A stretch of DNA of 10,335 nt from JACPSX01 sp035288405 [NCBI: bacterium] (GCA_035288405.1 DATEAK010000134.1:1-10335), one strand, 5' to 3'; shown: positions 1 to 8,233, numbered from the stretch's first letter. Notes: generated by a model from the sequence alone, not told the origin. Numbers and translations: made by a program.

Positions 1-61
1 CCAATTGATCAGGCGTTGCCATTCAGCTCCAAGGGAACAGCCCCCGCAAGCAACCTAAAAT

Positions 62-163
62 AGCGATCCGCTTTCAGCCATCAGCTTCCGACTGCTGAAG
101 TTTCTAAATTTCCTTCCTCTTCCAGATTCGAGGCTGAATCCTGACCGCTGATTGCTGAGCGCT
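62..163. repeat. Facing clusters of a degenerate 7-bp repeat
   Basis: Positions 62-96 read as successive heptamers agcgatc, cgctttc, agccatc, agcttcc, gactgct (consensus about AGCnnTC). Positions 133-163 read as gctgaat, cctgacc, gctgatt, gctgagc and a final gct (consensus GCTGAnn). The two consensus units are approximate reverse complements, so the clusters face each other across a 36-bp AT-richer gap and could fold into a long imperfect hairpin. The period of seven is seen directly. No function is evident, and it may be a decayed intergenic repetitive element. It lies about 100 bp upstream of the yyaL start. Confidence 0.55.
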
Positions 164-260
164 CTCCCCAAAAAGCGACGGACCCTTGACCTCGCTGGGA
201 TTTAAGGTACCCTGGGCAGGTAATAATTCACGCATCGCGCATGCTTCAGAGGGGGGAGGC

Positions 261-2327
261 ATGTCCCACAAATACACAAATCGTCTGATTCACGAGAGCA
301 GCCCTTATCTTTTGCAGCACGCCCACAATCCGGTGGACTGGTACTCCTGGGGAGAGGAAGCATTTCAAAAGGCCGGGGAGGAAGACAAACCGATTCTGCT
401 CAGCATCGGATATTCGGCCTGCCATTGGTGCCACGTCATGGAGCATGAATCTTTCGAGAGCGAAGAAATTGCCGAGATCATGAATCACCACTTCGTGAAC
501 ATCAAGGTAGACCGGGAAGAACGCCCCGACCTGGACCACGTATACCAGACCGTGGTGCAACTGCTTACGGGTCACGGCGGCTGGCCCCTGACCGCTTTTC
601 TCACCCCGGACCAGAAACCGTTTTTTGGAGGCACGTACTTCCCCCCGCAAGACCGCCACGGGCTTCCTGGTTTTCCCCGTCTCCTCCTCACTATGGCTAA
701 AATTTACCGGGAGCAGAAAGCAGAGATCAGCACCAACATGATCCGGATTATGGCTGCCCTCGACCAAACGGACCCTCCTCGAGGTAATCGGGATCTTCCA
801 GATGCCACACTCCTCGCCGGGGCCTCGCAAACCCTCCAAGAGCAAATGGACCTCCAGTGGGGAGGGTTTGGCCGGCAACCCAAGTTCCCCAACTGCACGA
901 TCCTGGATCTTTTACTTCGACAATATCAAAGATCTCGCAAACGGGAATTCCTGGACCCCGTTCTTTTGACCCTTCGCAAGATGGCGCAGGGCGGGATTTA
1001 TGATCACCTGGGAGGTGGATTTCATCGTTACTCGGTGGACAATCGTTGGTTTGCCCCTCATTTTGAAAAAATGCTTTACGACAATGCCTTGCTTCCCAGG
1101 ATCTATCTGGCCGCCTACCAGATTACAGGAGAGCCTCTGTTCGCTCAGGTCGTTCGGGAGACTCTGGACTACCTGCACCTCGAGATGCGTGATCCCGCAG
1201 GAGGATTTTATTCGACTCAAGACGCGGACAGCGAAGGAGAAGAAGGGAAATTTTATCTGTGGTCTCAAGAGGAGATTCTGAAGATTCTCGGATCTCAGAG
1301 CGGCGAGTTGTTCTGCCGGGTCTACAACGTGACGAAACCCGGAAATTTTGAAGAAAGAAACATTCTAAACCTCTCCCGTCCCATGGCTGAGACAGCCGCT
1401 GTGCTGGGTTTGGAACCTGCCGAGTTGGAAGGGATCCTCAAACAGAGCCGGGAAAAACTGCGTGTCGAGCGTGAAAAACGCGTGAAACCGTTCCGGGATG
1501 AAAAAATCCTAACCGCATGGAACGGACTCGCCATCTCCACTTTGGCCATGGCCTCGCAAGTTCTGGATGACGAACGCTATCTCAAAGCGGCCCGGCAGGC
1601 TTTGGACTTTATTGAATCTCACCTGGAGATCCCCGGAAACCAACTCCTTCACACTTACAAAGAGAACCAGACCAAGATTAAAGGCTTCTTGGAAGACTAT
1701 GCTTATCTCATCGAAGCGCTTTTGGAAACCTACCAGGCCTGCGGAGAGCAGACTTATCTGGACAAAGCTTTACGATTGCACCGGACAATGCTCGACCAGT
1801 TCTGGGACTCGGAGCTGGGAGGTTTTTTCCTCACCGCCAGCACACAGGAGCCTCTCATCGTCCGCCCTAGGGATTCCTACGACCAGTCCGTGCCCTCGGG
1901 CACGTCCGTGGCAACCCGAAGTCTCCTGCGACTTCATCATTTCACGGGAGAAGAACGACACCGGGAAACGGCCGAGAAGGTCTTTCGCCTCTTCCGGGAG
2001 TCCATGGCACAGAACCCCTTCGGGTTCGGGAATCTTCTTTGCGCTCTTGATGATTACCTGGAAGGCCCCACGGAAGTGACCATCCTAGCAGACCCGTCCG
2101 ATCCAACGCGCAGGGAGATGATCAGGGTATTGTATTCCGTCTACCTGCCCAATCTGATCCTTCATCAGACGTCCGATGGTGGTGTCATTGGTGGGACAAT
2201 AGGCAAATATTTGAACGGGAAAGGCAAGCACAACGACAAGACGACGGCGTACGTGTGCCGTCACTTCTCCTGCTCCCAGCCGGTCACATCCGCGGCTGAT
2301 CTCAAAGAAGTTCTGACTCAATCTTAA
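261..2327 (+). CDS. yyaL: YyaL/SPATA20-family protein (DUF255 thioredoxin-like plus (alpha/alpha)6 barrel)
   Basis: This is a 688-residue protein of the widespread YyaL/SPATA20 family. Its N-terminal DUF255 thioredoxin-like domain carries CHWC at residues 54-57, followed by the family motifs GWPL (107-110) and GGTYFPP (123-129). The remainder resembles a six-hairpin (alpha/alpha)6 glycosidase-like barrel, with DADSEG, LTAWNG and a late PSGTSVA segment. It ends in the typical [14 protein letters not shown] tail. The length is normal for the family and there is no signal peptide, so it is probably cytoplasmic. The family's biochemical role is not settled; a redox or sugar-related function is only inference. 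ATG at 261 is preferred over the in-frame TTG at 186 because the family begins near [10 protein letters not shown] and because GAGGGG (249-254) gives a ribosome site 6 nt upstream. The gene stands alone on +, and its stop overlaps that of the convergent aminotransferase gene. Confidence 0.93.
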   Translation: MSHKYTNRLIHESSPYLLQHAHNPVDWYSWGEEAFQKAGEEDKPILLSIGYSACHWCHVMEHESFESEEIAEIMNHHFVNIKVDREERPDLDHVYQTVVQLLTGHGGWPLTAFLTPDQKPFFGGTYFPPQDRHGLPGFPRLLLTMAKIYREQKAEISTNMIRIMAALDQTDPPRGNRDLPDATLLAGASQTLQEQMDLQWGGFGRQPKFPNCTILDLLLRQYQRSRKREFLDPVLLTLRKMAQGGIYDHLGGGFHRYSVDNRWFAPHFEKMLYDNALLPRIYLAAYQITGEPLFAQVVRETLDYLHLEMRDPAGGFYSTQDADSEGEEGKFYLWSQEEILKILGSQSGELFCRVYNVTKPGNFEERNILNLSRPMAETAAVLGLEPAELEGILKQSREKLRVEREKRVKPFRDEKILTAWNGLAISTLAMASQVLDDERYLKAARQALDFIESHLEIPGNQLLHTYKENQTKIKGFLEDYAYLIEALLETYQACGEQTYLDKALRLHRTMLDQFWDSELGGFFLTASTQEPLIVRPRDSYDQSVPSGTSVATRSLLRLHHFTGEERHRETAEKVFRLFRESMAQNPFGFGNLLCALDDYLEGPTEVTILADPSDPTRREMIRVLYSVYLPNLILHQTSDGGVIGGTIGKYLNGKGKHNDKTTAYVCRHFSCSQPVTSAADLKEVLTQS

Positions 2328-3466
2328 GGACGGCGGGACAGATAAATCCGCAGCCGTTCCATGGCCTCCTCGATATTTTCCAGGGAATTGGCATAGGAAA
2401 AGCGCAGGAAGCCTTCGCCGTTGCTGCCAAAATCCACTCCCGGTGTGACGGCCACATGGGCCTCTTGCAGGATATCAAAGGCAAGATCATAGGAACACGA
2501 TGAGAATTTTCTGGCATTCGCGAAAATGTAAAAGGCTCCTGTCGGGTTCTTGAAAACTTCAAATCCCATCCCTCGAAGGGCATCGAGCATCACCAGACGC
2601 CGCCGGTTCAAGGTTTCCCGAGCCTCCCGTGCAAACTGCTCTCCCGCCCGCAATGCCTGCAATCCGGCCCATTGGATAAAGTCGCCGGCCGAGATGAAAA
2701 AGTTTTGTTGTAGTTTCTGCAGGGCGCGCACGTAAGAGGGCGGGGAGATTACATAACCCAAGCGCCATCCGGTCATCGCGTAAAGCTTGGAAAATCCGTT
2801 GAGGACAAATACGTCGGGCCTGAATTCTAAAGCCGTGTGGGTCTCCCCTTCGTAAACTAAGCCATGATAAATCTCATCGGATATGAGGGGAATCCCCATT
2901 TCGGACAGGGACTGCAAGATTCCTGAGGAGAGGACCGTTCCCGTCGGGTTAGCGGGGGAGTTGATCAGGATGACTTTCCCCCCTTCCTCGATTCCTCGGT
3001 AAACTGCCTCGGGGCTTAGGGCAAAACCGTTTTCCTCGTGAACATCGATATATTCCGGCACCCCTCCAAGAAACTCAATATGGTTGGAATAGCAGGGGTA
3101 ACCTGGATTGGAGAGAATGACGCGGTCCCCAGGGTTTAGCAGAACCGAAAAAGTCAGCAGGAGGGCTGGAGACGTCCCGGAGCAAACCACGATTTGGTCA
3201 GGGCTGGTGCGGATCCCATATTCCTGTTCGTAATGTTCTGCGATGGCTTCCCGCAAGGGCAATATCCCCAAACTGGACGTGTAGCGTGTTTTTCCCTCTG
3301 CCAGAGCTCGTATTGCCGCCTCTTTCACGACCTCAGGGGTGGCGAAATCAGGCTCCCCCACCTCCAGGTGAATTACCTTTTCTCCCCGTGCTTCGAGCTC
3401 CTGTGCCTTCTCGAAGACATCCATCGCAATAAAAGGTCTTATTTGTTGAGCTCTTTCAGATATCAT
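2324..3466 (-). CDS. Class I/II pyridoxal-phosphate aminotransferase
   Basis: This 380-residue fold-type I aminotransferase of the aspartate/aromatic group transfers an amino group between an amino acid and a 2-oxo acid. Visible landmarks are GEPDF (37-41), SGTSPALLL (96-104, phosphate-binding region), NSPANPTG with N173, SDEIY with D197 and Y200 (cofactor ring contacts), Lys227 in [12 protein letters not shown] as the Schiff-base lysine, and Arg355 in GFLRFSYA as the expected substrate-carboxylate arginine. It is complete and of normal length. The substrate cannot be told; the SGTSPA version is a subgroup I associate with delta-proteobacteria-like genomes. An in-frame ATG at 3601 would add 45 residues unlike the family. 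That ATG lies upstream of the predicted promoter (3507-3535), so ATG 3466 is chosen, although its ribosome site is weak. The gene is monocistronic and divergent from the HU/IHF gene. Confidence 0.93.
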   Translation of the reverse strand: MISERAQQIRPFIAMDVFEKAQELEARGEKVIHLEVGEPDFATPEVVKEAAIRALAEGKTRYTSSLGILPLREAIAEHYEQEYGIRTSPDQIVVCSGTSPALLLTFSVLLNPGDRVILSNPGYPCYSNHIEFLGGVPEYIDVHEENGFALSPEAVYRGIEEGGKVILINSPANPTGTVLSSGILQSLSEMGIPLISDEIYHGLVYEGETHTALEFRPDVFVLNGFSKLYAMTGWRLGYVISPPSYVRALQKLQQNFFISAGDFIQWAGLQALRAGEQFAREARETLNRRRLVMLDALRGMGFEVFKNPTGAFYIFANARKFSSCSYDLAFDILQEAHVAVTPGVDFGSNGEGFLRFSYANSLENIEEAMERLRIYLSRRP

Positions 3467-3481
3467 GAAACCTGAAAACCC

Positions 3482-3514
3482 GCTAGCGTCCAAATCACAA
3501 TGACTTACGCTAGC
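3482..3514. promoter_or_regulatory. Operator-like inverted repeat at the aminotransferase promoter
   Basis: GCTAGCGT at 3482-3489 is a perfect reverse complement of ACGCTAGC at 3507-3514, with 17 bp between. The right half covers the predicted -10 of the aminotransferase promoter. The left half falls about 11-18 bp after the expected start of transcription. Such a site could bind a dimeric repressor, or could form a hairpin in the first bases of the transcript. Part of the symmetry may be accidental, because GCTAGC is itself a palindrome and one copy belongs to the -10 element. Confidence 0.4.
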
Positions 3515-3535
3515 ATAGGAGGGTTTATACAGCAA
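3507..3535 (-). promoter_or_regulatory. Predicted promoter of the aminotransferase gene
   Basis: On the - strand, TTGCTG (3535-3530) is followed after 17 bp by TAGCGT (3512-3507). The -10 is preceded by TATGC, giving an extended -10 of the TRTGn type. Transcription would start near 3500, leaving a leader of about 35 nt before ATG 3466. The same TATGCTAG octamer occurs at the HU/IHF and yebC promoters, which strengthens the call. Confidence 0.55.
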
Positions 3536-3584
3536 GGGAAAAGCCGGAACCCCAAAAACTACAATGGGAAGCGAGAAAAATAAG

Positions 3585-3613
3585 TTGCTTTGTCTTTGCA
3601 TATATGCTAGAAG
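3585..3613 (+). promoter_or_regulatory. Predicted promoter of the HU/IHF gene
   Basis: TTGCTT (3585-3590) lies 17 bp before TAGAAG (3608-3613), and TATGC immediately precedes the -10 (TATGCTAG at 3603-3610). Transcription would start near 3620 and leave a leader of about 130 nt. An alternative pair, TTGCAT (3596-3601) with TAGATT (3619-3624) at 17 bp, overlaps it. The site is back to back with the aminotransferase promoter, with 49 bp between the two -35 boxes. Confidence 0.5.
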
Positions 3614-3663
3614 CCCTTTAGATTGAGACTGATAGAAACTTCCTAACTCTTTTCCAGGAGAGC

Positions 3664-3692
3664 CTCATCTCGCAGTTCGCGAGAATGATGAG
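3664..3692 (+). promoter_or_regulatory. Hairpin in the HU/IHF leader
   Basis: CTCATC (3664-3669) pairs with GATGAG (3687-3692), and TCGC (3670-3673) pairs with GCGA (3679-3682). This leaves a 5-nt loop and a 4-nt bulge on the 3' side. It has no following T run, so it is not a terminator. It could influence mRNA stability or translation of the downstream DNA-bending protein, which is inference only. Confidence 0.3.
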
Positions 3693-3751
3693 ACAAAACG
3701 CGGCAAGGATCGAGCCAAGAGGTTTTCTGGGGCCATGAGGAGGGTGTGACC

Positions 3752-4045
3752 ATGACCAAGATTGAGATCGTCAACAAAGTCGCTGAGGAAACCGGCCTGA
3801 CGAAGGTTAAGGCGGAAGAAGCAGTGGAAGCGATCTTCTCCCTGATTAAGGACATCTTGAGCCGTGGAGAGTCTGTAATTCTAAGGAGATTTGGATCCTT
3901 CCAGGTGCGGAGTAAGAACGCCCGGGTAGGTCGCAATCCGAAAACAGGGGAAGAAGCCGCAATTCCTGCCCGGCGGGTTGTGCGGTTTAAATCCGGCAAA
4001 CACTTCAAAGAGGCCGTGAATTATTCAGGAAAAATCCCGGTCTAG
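3752..4045 (+). CDS. HU/IHF-family DNA-bending protein
   Basis: This is a 97-residue nucleoid protein of the HU/IHF family. It dimerises and bends DNA through a two-stranded beta arm. The N-terminal helical region contains the usual LTK-x-A-x-AV pattern. The FGSF turn is at 47-50, and the arm carries RNPKTG at 61-66, whose proline (63) is the residue that intercalates into DNA. The segment IPARRVVRFKSGKHFKEAV completes the family signature. The features lean towards an IHF-alpha-like or generic HU member; the partner cannot be told. ATG 3752 is chosen over the in-frame GTG at 3746 because AGGAGG (3738-3743) lies 8 nt from the ATG but only 2 nt from the GTG. It is a single gene on +, with a long leader, and its stop overlaps that of convergent queA. 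Confidence 0.93.
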   Translation: MTKIEIVNKVAEETGLTKVKAEEAVEAIFSLIKDILSRGESVILRRFGSFQVRSKNARVGRNPKTGEEAAIPARRVVRFKSGKHFKEAVNYSGKIPV

Positions 4046-5085
4046 AGAATCAGCATAGAGTCCCCATAACTGTAGAACCGGTACTGAAGTTGCATTGCCT
4101 CTTCGTAAGCTTCTCGGATTCTCTCCCAACCTGCAAAGGCGCTGGCCAGAAGTAGAGGGGTCGAGCGCGGCAAATGGAAATTCGTAATTAGAGCTTCAAC
4201 CATTTCAAACCGGTATCCCGGAGTAATGAACAAATCCGTCTCGCCGCAGCCCGCCACACATTTTCCTCTATGAGTTTTCGCCTGGGATTCCAGTAGGCGC
4301 GTGGTCGTTGTGCCTACGGTAACGAGGCGCTTCCCCGACGCTTTCACTGCATTGATTTTTTCAGCTGCTTCGGAACTGATCAAGTAGCGCTCGGGTTCCA
4401 TGCAATGATCACCTACCTCTTCGGACCGCACCGGCAAGAAAGTCCCAATCCCCACATGGAGAGTTATAAAAACGATATCAATTCCATGAGAGCGAAGACG
4501 CTCCAGGAGAGAATTTGTGAAGTGAAGTCCGGCAGTTGGAGCTGCCACCGAACCCCGGTGACGGGCGTAAACGGTTTGATAGCGATCGCGGTCCATTTTG
4601 TCTAGGACCAGATCCTTTTCACAATTTCGTGCGATGTAGGGAGGCAGGGGCATACACCCGACTTCCTCGATCCTCTCATTTAAGTCCTGACTTGAATGAA
4701 ACTGAATTCTCCCCTTACCTTCTGGTCCTCCTCCCAACCAGATCCCCCTGAAGCCGCCAGGAAATTCAAACTCCGTACCCGGTCTGCCGGGAGAACGAGC
4801 CAGCGCTTCCCAAAGGCCGGGCTCGATCTCGCGCACGAACAGGACTTCCACTCTCCCTCCCCCGCTGGTTTTTTTTCCCAGAAGGCGGGCAGGGAACACC
4901 CGTGTATCGTTTAAAACAAGCACATCCCCGGGATGAAGAAAATCGGGAAGATCTCGGAACAGGGCGTGCTGAAGACATTCTTGCCGGCGATCGAGGACGA
5001 GCAGACGAGCCTCATCCCGAATCGCAGCCGGAACCTGGGCAACTAGACGATCCGGCAAATCATAATCAAAGGAGGAGATTTTCAT
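4042..5085 (-). CDS. queA: S-adenosylmethionine:tRNA ribosyltransferase-isomerase QueA
   Basis: QueA moves and isomerises the ribose of S-adenosylmethionine onto 7-aminomethyl-7-deazaguanine in tRNA, giving epoxyqueuosine at the wobble base of the GUN-anticodon tRNAs. The 347-residue product shows NDTRV (59-63), GSVAAPTAGLHFT (178-190), TLHVGIGTFLPVR (208-220), FHLPRSTPLLLASAFAG (303-319) and a closing YRFYSYGDSMLI, all family signatures. The length is normal. Its ATG overlaps the TGA of the SpoIID-like gene by 4 bp and no strong ribosome site is visible, which suggests translational coupling. It is the last gene of the - strand operon. Its stop codon shares CTAG with the HU/IHF stop, and no terminator is visible after it. 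Confidence 0.97.
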   Translation of the reverse strand: MKISSFDYDLPDRLVAQVPAAIRDEARLLVLDRRQECLQHALFRDLPDFLHPGDVLVLNDTRVFPARLLGKKTSGGGRVEVLFVREIEPGLWEALARSPGRPGTEFEFPGGFRGIWLGGGPEGKGRIQFHSSQDLNERIEEVGCMPLPPYIARNCEKDLVLDKMDRDRYQTVYARHRGSVAAPTAGLHFTNSLLERLRSHGIDIVFITLHVGIGTFLPVRSEEVGDHCMEPERYLISSEAAEKINAVKASGKRLVTVGTTTTRLLESQAKTHRGKCVAGCGETDLFITPGYRFEMVEALITNFHLPRSTPLLLASAFAGWERIREAYEEAMQLQYRFYSYGDSMLIL

Positions 5086-6296
5086 CTATTGGCTGCACTG
5101 ATTTTTTTCGAGGGCTTGATTTGCGGAACGGGAATCACCTCGGTGCCAGGGTAGTAAAATTGCAAAATCTCCCGGAAACTACGTCCTTGCTGAGCAAGCT
5201 CCCGAGCCCCCCATTGAGACATGCCAACCCCGTGGCCAGAGCCGGAACCTTGTAAAATGAAGGTGTTTCCAACCTGCTCCACTTCAAATCGGGTGCTGGG
5301 CACTCGATCGTATCCCAACAAGCGCCTAAACTCCTCACCCTTCAACGTGAGCATACCGGAGCTATGAACGATGCGCAGAAAACGGAAACGTCCGGAGGCC
5401 GTCTTTTCCCCTGGCATCAATCCCCAGACCGTGCCCACATCTTTTCCGCTCTGGATCAGCAGGCTGCGGATCTGTCCTCCTCCTAACACCCGGACCCAAG
5501 AAGACATGGGAGCCTGTTTATCGTAGGAGCATGCGACACCGGCAAGATAAGGGAGGTCGGGCAGTAACCAGATCTCACTCCCGGCCTCCGTCATGCCGCC
5601 GCTGACCGCGTGATAAAAAGTGGCCGCCACCTCTCCGTTAAAGGCTACGACCAAGCCCGCAGTTTGTTTCACCGCGTCGTTCGTTCGAGGCGTCTCTTGC
5701 CCCTGTCCTCCATACACCTGTCCATCCGTGGTCCCTTCCATGTCGTACAGGGCCCCGGACCTAACCGAGCGCTGATAAAGCGCAAAGGAGCGAGCCGCCA
5801 CTGCCTGAGCCTTTAATGCTTCCATGGGCCACTGAAAGGGCATCTCCGCGGGAACGACTCCTCGTACGTAGTCCTCCAGATCCACCTCGTTGATCACCTG
5901 GAAGCTTCCGTTTTGCACCCGACGCAGTTCCAAAGTGCCCCAATAGGTTCGTCCGTTGAGCTTAAGAGCTTGCTGCCGGGATCCGACCCGAACAGCAAGC
6001 CCGAAGTAAAGCAATGGGACTCCGTTAACCCGAATTCCTTTTACTCCCGCCTCGACGGTCCACTTTCCCGATGTCCTCTTGCGCAGGAGCTTCCGCTGGG
6101 GTGAGAGGCCCTCCAACTTCAAGCCTGGCCCGGCTTCGACACGTAGAAGCCCCGCATTCACCGGAAGGGCGACCCGGATCTGAGTCGATTCTACGGTGAG
6201 GGGCATTACCAAGCCGGCCCACAATACGGCGTTCAGCGCGGCAAAACGAAAAGTATGTAAAGCTGCTTTTTTTAGGGCTCCCCTTGGCGAACCCAT
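5082..6296 (-). CDS. SpoIID/LytB-domain protein, probable secreted or anchored peptidoglycan lytic enzyme
   Basis: This 404-residue protein carries the domain of Bacillus SpoIID, a lytic transglycosylase that cleaves glycan strands stripped of stem peptides. The N-terminus has basic residues, then a hydrophobic stretch at about 12-31, consistent with a signal peptide or anchor. Family motifs visible are LEDYVRGVVPAEMP (140-153), with Glu151 at the position of the proposed catalytic acid, AQAVAARSFAL (163-173), YHAVSGG (228-234) and GHGVGMSQWGA (354-364). The C-terminus is basic. SpoIID-domain proteins occur in many non-sporulating bacteria, so this is not evidence for sporulation. Its ATG directly follows the TAA of the DUF2905 gene, and its stop overlaps queA by 4 bp. 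Envelope function is inferred from the domain; the substrate is untested. Confidence 0.9.
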   Translation of the reverse strand: MGSPRGALKKAALHTFRFAALNAVLWAGLVMPLTVESTQIRVALPVNAGLLRVEAGPGLKLEGLSPQRKLLRKRTSGKWTVEAGVKGIRVNGVPLLYFGLAVRVGSRQQALKLNGRTYWGTLELRRVQNGSFQVINEVDLEDYVRGVVPAEMPFQWPMEALKAQAVAARSFALYQRSVRSGALYDMEGTTDGQVYGGQGQETPRTNDAVKQTAGLVVAFNGEVAATFYHAVSGGMTEAGSEIWLLPDLPYLAGVACSYDKQAPMSSWVRVLGGGQIRSLLIQSGKDVGTVWGLMPGEKTASGRFRFLRIVHSSGMLTLKGEEFRRLLGYDRVPSTRFEVEQVGNTFILQGSGSGHGVGMSQWGARELAQQGRSFREILQFYYPGTEVIPVPQIKPSKKISAANR

Positions 6297-6524
6297 TTAT
6301 CGCCTGGAAAAGAGGTACAAGATGAGGCTCAGAATGAAACTGAGAAAAATCGATGTGGTGACCGGGAAAAAGAAGCTAAAGTTCTTCTTTTGAATGAAGA
6401 TATCACCGGGTAGCCTGCCGAGCCAAGGAAGCTTTCCAATGAAGAGGATCATCACTCCCAGGCCGACCAGAATGCCTCCCAGGAGAATTAAGAACTTACC
6501 GATTGGATTCAATTCAGCCATCAT
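6297..6524 (-). CDS. DUF2905 small membrane protein
   Basis: This is a 75-residue protein with two hydrophobic segments (about residues 8-29 and 51-72), separated by a loop with WLGRLPGDIFIQKKNFSFFFP. That loop is the recognisable DUF2905 pattern. Function is unknown. It lies between ruvB (28-bp gap) and the SpoIID-like gene (no gap), an arrangement I recall from several bacterial phyla. Two adjacent ATG codons are possible starts; no strong ribosome site is present, only GGTGA about 11 nt upstream. It could assist the envelope protein encoded next to it, but the sequence does not show that. Confidence 0.88.
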   Translation of the reverse strand: MMAELNPIGKFLILLGGILVGLGVMILFIGKLPWLGRLPGDIFIQKKNFSFFFPVTTSIFLSFILSLILYLFSRR

Positions 6525-6552
6525 TACTATTCATTCACCGCTAGACGAAAGC

Positions 6553-7605
6553 TCAAAAAAGATCCTGTTGGAAACTCTCCGGGAATTTGAGCCCCAAGTG
6601 CTGGTAGGCCAGCCGGGTGACCAGCCTGCCACGGGCCGTCCTGTGCAAGTACCCCCCCTGGATTAGAAAGGGCTCATACACATCCTCGATCGTATCTCTT
6701 TCTTCACCAACTGCAACTGCCAGACTTTCAATACCCACGGGTCCCCCGGAGAACTTTTCAATGATCGTCTGCAACAACTTGCGATCCATCTTGTCAAGTC
6801 CCAGTGAGTCCACATCCAGGAGACACAAAGCTTCTGCGGCAACCTGTTCCGTGATGACCCCTTGAGCCCTGACCTGCGCGTAGTCCCGCACCCTTCGCAG
6901 AATCCGATTGGCGACCCGCGGGGTGCCGCGGGAGCGGCGGGCCAGTTCCAGACATCCGGATTCTTCCAGACCGACTCCGAGGATCGTAGCCGATCTCCGT
7001 AAGATGATCTCCAACTCTCGTGGATCATAATACTCGAGCCGGCAGATGATGCCGAACCGGTCTCGTAGAGGAGATGTCAACAACCCTGCCCTTGTTGTGG
7101 CCCCCACCAGGGTAAAATGAGGCAAGTCAAGACGCAGGATGCGGGCACTCGGTCCCTGGCCGATGACAATGTCGAGTTGGAAATCCTCCATAGCAGGATA
7201 GAGAATTTCTTCCACTGTGCGGGGTAAACGGTGAATTTCATCGATAAACAGGATTTCCCGGGGCTCCAGGTTCGTCAGTATGGCCGCCAAATCACCCTGG
7301 CGTTCAATGACCGGTCCGGAGCTGACGCGGATTGGCACCCCCATCTCATGGGCAATCACATGGGCCAGAGTCGTCTTGCCCAAGCCGGGAGGTCCGTACA
7401 ACAAGACATGATCCAAAGCCTCGGCTCTCTGACTCGCTGCCTCCACGGAGATCTTCAGATTTTCTTGAATCGGTCCCTGACCCACATACTCGGCAAAGGT
7501 CTGGGGACGCAGGCTTGCTTCGAACCGAGAATCTTCCTCCGTTCGCACGGGTGCATGGACCTCATTTTCCCACTTCTTATTCCCTTCCACCACCGCTTCG
7601 CTCAT
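6553..7605 (-). CDS. ruvB: Holliday junction branch-migration ATPase RuvB
   Basis: RuvB is the AAA+ motor that, with RuvA, drives branch migration of Holliday junctions in recombination and repair. The 350-residue product has Walker A GPPGLGKT (71-78), Walker B and box [11 protein letters not shown] (119-127), sensor 1 GATTRAG (168-174), RDRFG (181-185) with the arginine region that contacts the next subunit, and sensor 2 [13 protein letters not shown]. It ends in the winged-helix domain with [10 protein letters not shown]. The N-terminus is about 20 residues longer than in compact homologues. ATG 7605 has AGGAG directly adjacent and TAGGA 8 nt upstream. A GTG at codon 5 is an alternative start. 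It follows ruvA after 10 bp. Confidence 0.98.
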   Translation of the reverse strand: MSEAVVEGNKKWENEVHAPVRTEEDSRFEASLRPQTFAEYVGQGPIQENLKISVEAASQRAEALDHVLLYGPPGLGKTTLAHVIAHEMGVPIRVSSGPVIERQGDLAAILTNLEPREILFIDEIHRLPRTVEEILYPAMEDFQLDIVIGQGPSARILRLDLPHFTLVGATTRAGLLTSPLRDRFGIICRLEYYDPRELEIILRRSATILGVGLEESGCLELARRSRGTPRVANRILRRVRDYAQVRAQGVITEQVAAEALCLLDVDSLGLDKMDRKLLQTIIEKFSGGPVGIESLAVAVGEERDTIEDVYEPFLIQGGYLHRTARGRLVTRLAYQHLGLKFPESFQQDLF

Positions 7606-7615
7606 CTCCTTTGTC

Positions 7616-8221
7616 CTATGTCCGCGCCAGTAGACGCAGGGAGTCTTTAAGCAGCTGCTCCAGACTCAATCCCCCAGTGGTGGCCACACGCATCACCTGA
7701 GCCACAGCGCGCTCTGCCACAGCCCTCTGGTATCCCAGGTTTAGAAGCGCAGATAGGGCGTCATCCCGCACACCGTGGTGGTCCCCATCGCCAGGAGAGC
7801 GGTTAAGGGCGAGGCCCATCGAATCGACTTTGCCCCGCAATTCCACCACGATTCTTTCCGCCGTCTTGGTCCCCACACCCGGAACAGCGCTTAGCCTGGG
7901 GATATCCCCCTGCAAGATCGCTTCGCGAAGTTCCTCATGGGGAATCCCGGAGAGAATGTTGAGAGCCAACTTAGGACCGATCTTATTTACTTTGATCAAT
8001 TGCTCGAAAAGATCCAGTTCCCCCGGCTGTATGAACCCGAAAAGCTGTAAGGCGTCCTCACGCACATGGGTATGGACGTGAACGGAAACCGTTTCACCAA
8101 TTTCTGGAAGCTGGCAGTAGCTGGAAAAAGGAATAAATGCGCAGTAGCCGACTCCCGAAACATCGATAATAATCCGGCCTATCGATTTGTACACCAACTT
8201 TCCCGAGATCCTGGCTATCAC
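7616..8221 (-). CDS. ruvA: Holliday junction DNA-binding protein RuvA
   Basis: RuvA binds the four-way junction as a tetramer and loads RuvB. The 201-residue product has the N-terminal OB-fold domain beginning MIARISGKL (1-65), two helix-hairpin-helix motifs (around [11 protein letters not shown], 80-90, and [13 protein letters not shown], 112-124), an acidic/glycine-rich linker (about 133-152) and the C-terminal RuvB-binding helical domain (153-195). The start codon is GTG. AGGAG 7 nt upstream and the exact family N-terminus support it. It lies 42 bp after ruvC and 10 bp before ruvB. Confidence 0.97.
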   Translation of the reverse strand: MIARISGKLVYKSIGRIIIDVSGVGYCAFIPFSSYCQLPEIGETVSVHVHTHVREDALQLFGFIQPGELDLFEQLIKVNKIGPKLALNILSGIPHEELREAILQGDIPRLSAVPGVGTKTAERIVVELRGKVDSMGLALNRSPGDGDHHGVRDDALSALLNLGYQRAVAERAVAQVMRVATTGGLSLEQLLKDSLRLLART

Positions 8222-8228
8222 GCGACTT

Positions 8229-8233
8229 CTCCT
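8229..8233 (-). promoter_or_regulatory. Ribosome binding site of ruvA
   Basis: AGGAG on the - strand, 7 nt before the GTG at 8221. It decides the non-ATG start of ruvA. It is the clearest ribosome site in the operon. Confidence 0.7.

Noticed and set aside
1-22. Possible gene start on the - strand (ATG at 22, GGAG-like leader) running off the left edge
   Set aside because: Only seven codons are visible and none is recognisable. It cannot be supported from this window.
186-227. Candidate yyaL promoter (TTGACC at 186 or TAATAAT at 221)
   Set aside because: TTGACC has no good -10 at 16-18 bp, and TAATAAT has no good -35. The TATGCTAG element of the other promoters is absent.
186-260. 25-codon N-terminal extension of the YyaL-family protein from a TTG start
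   Set aside because: The extension has no family resemblance. The ATG at 261 has a purine-rich ribosome site and gives the normal family N-terminus.
246-878. Long open frame of 210 codons on the - strand inside yyaL
   Set aside because: It is a shadow of the conserved DUF255 coding sequence. It has no recognisable motif, no ribosome site and no partner gene.
3467-3601. 45-residue hydrophobic N-terminal extension of the aminotransferase
   Set aside because: The family starts at the internal Met, and the extension start lies upstream of the predicted promoter, so the transcript would not contain it.
5069-5079. Strong AGGAGG-like sequence on + (GGAGGAGA)
   Set aside because: It is the complement of codons 3-6 of queA, and no + strand gene follows at a suitable distance.
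7231-7700. Overlapping + strand open frames of 122-139 codons across ruvB and ruvA
   Set aside because: They run antisense to two highly conserved genes, with low-complexity composition and no domain pattern.
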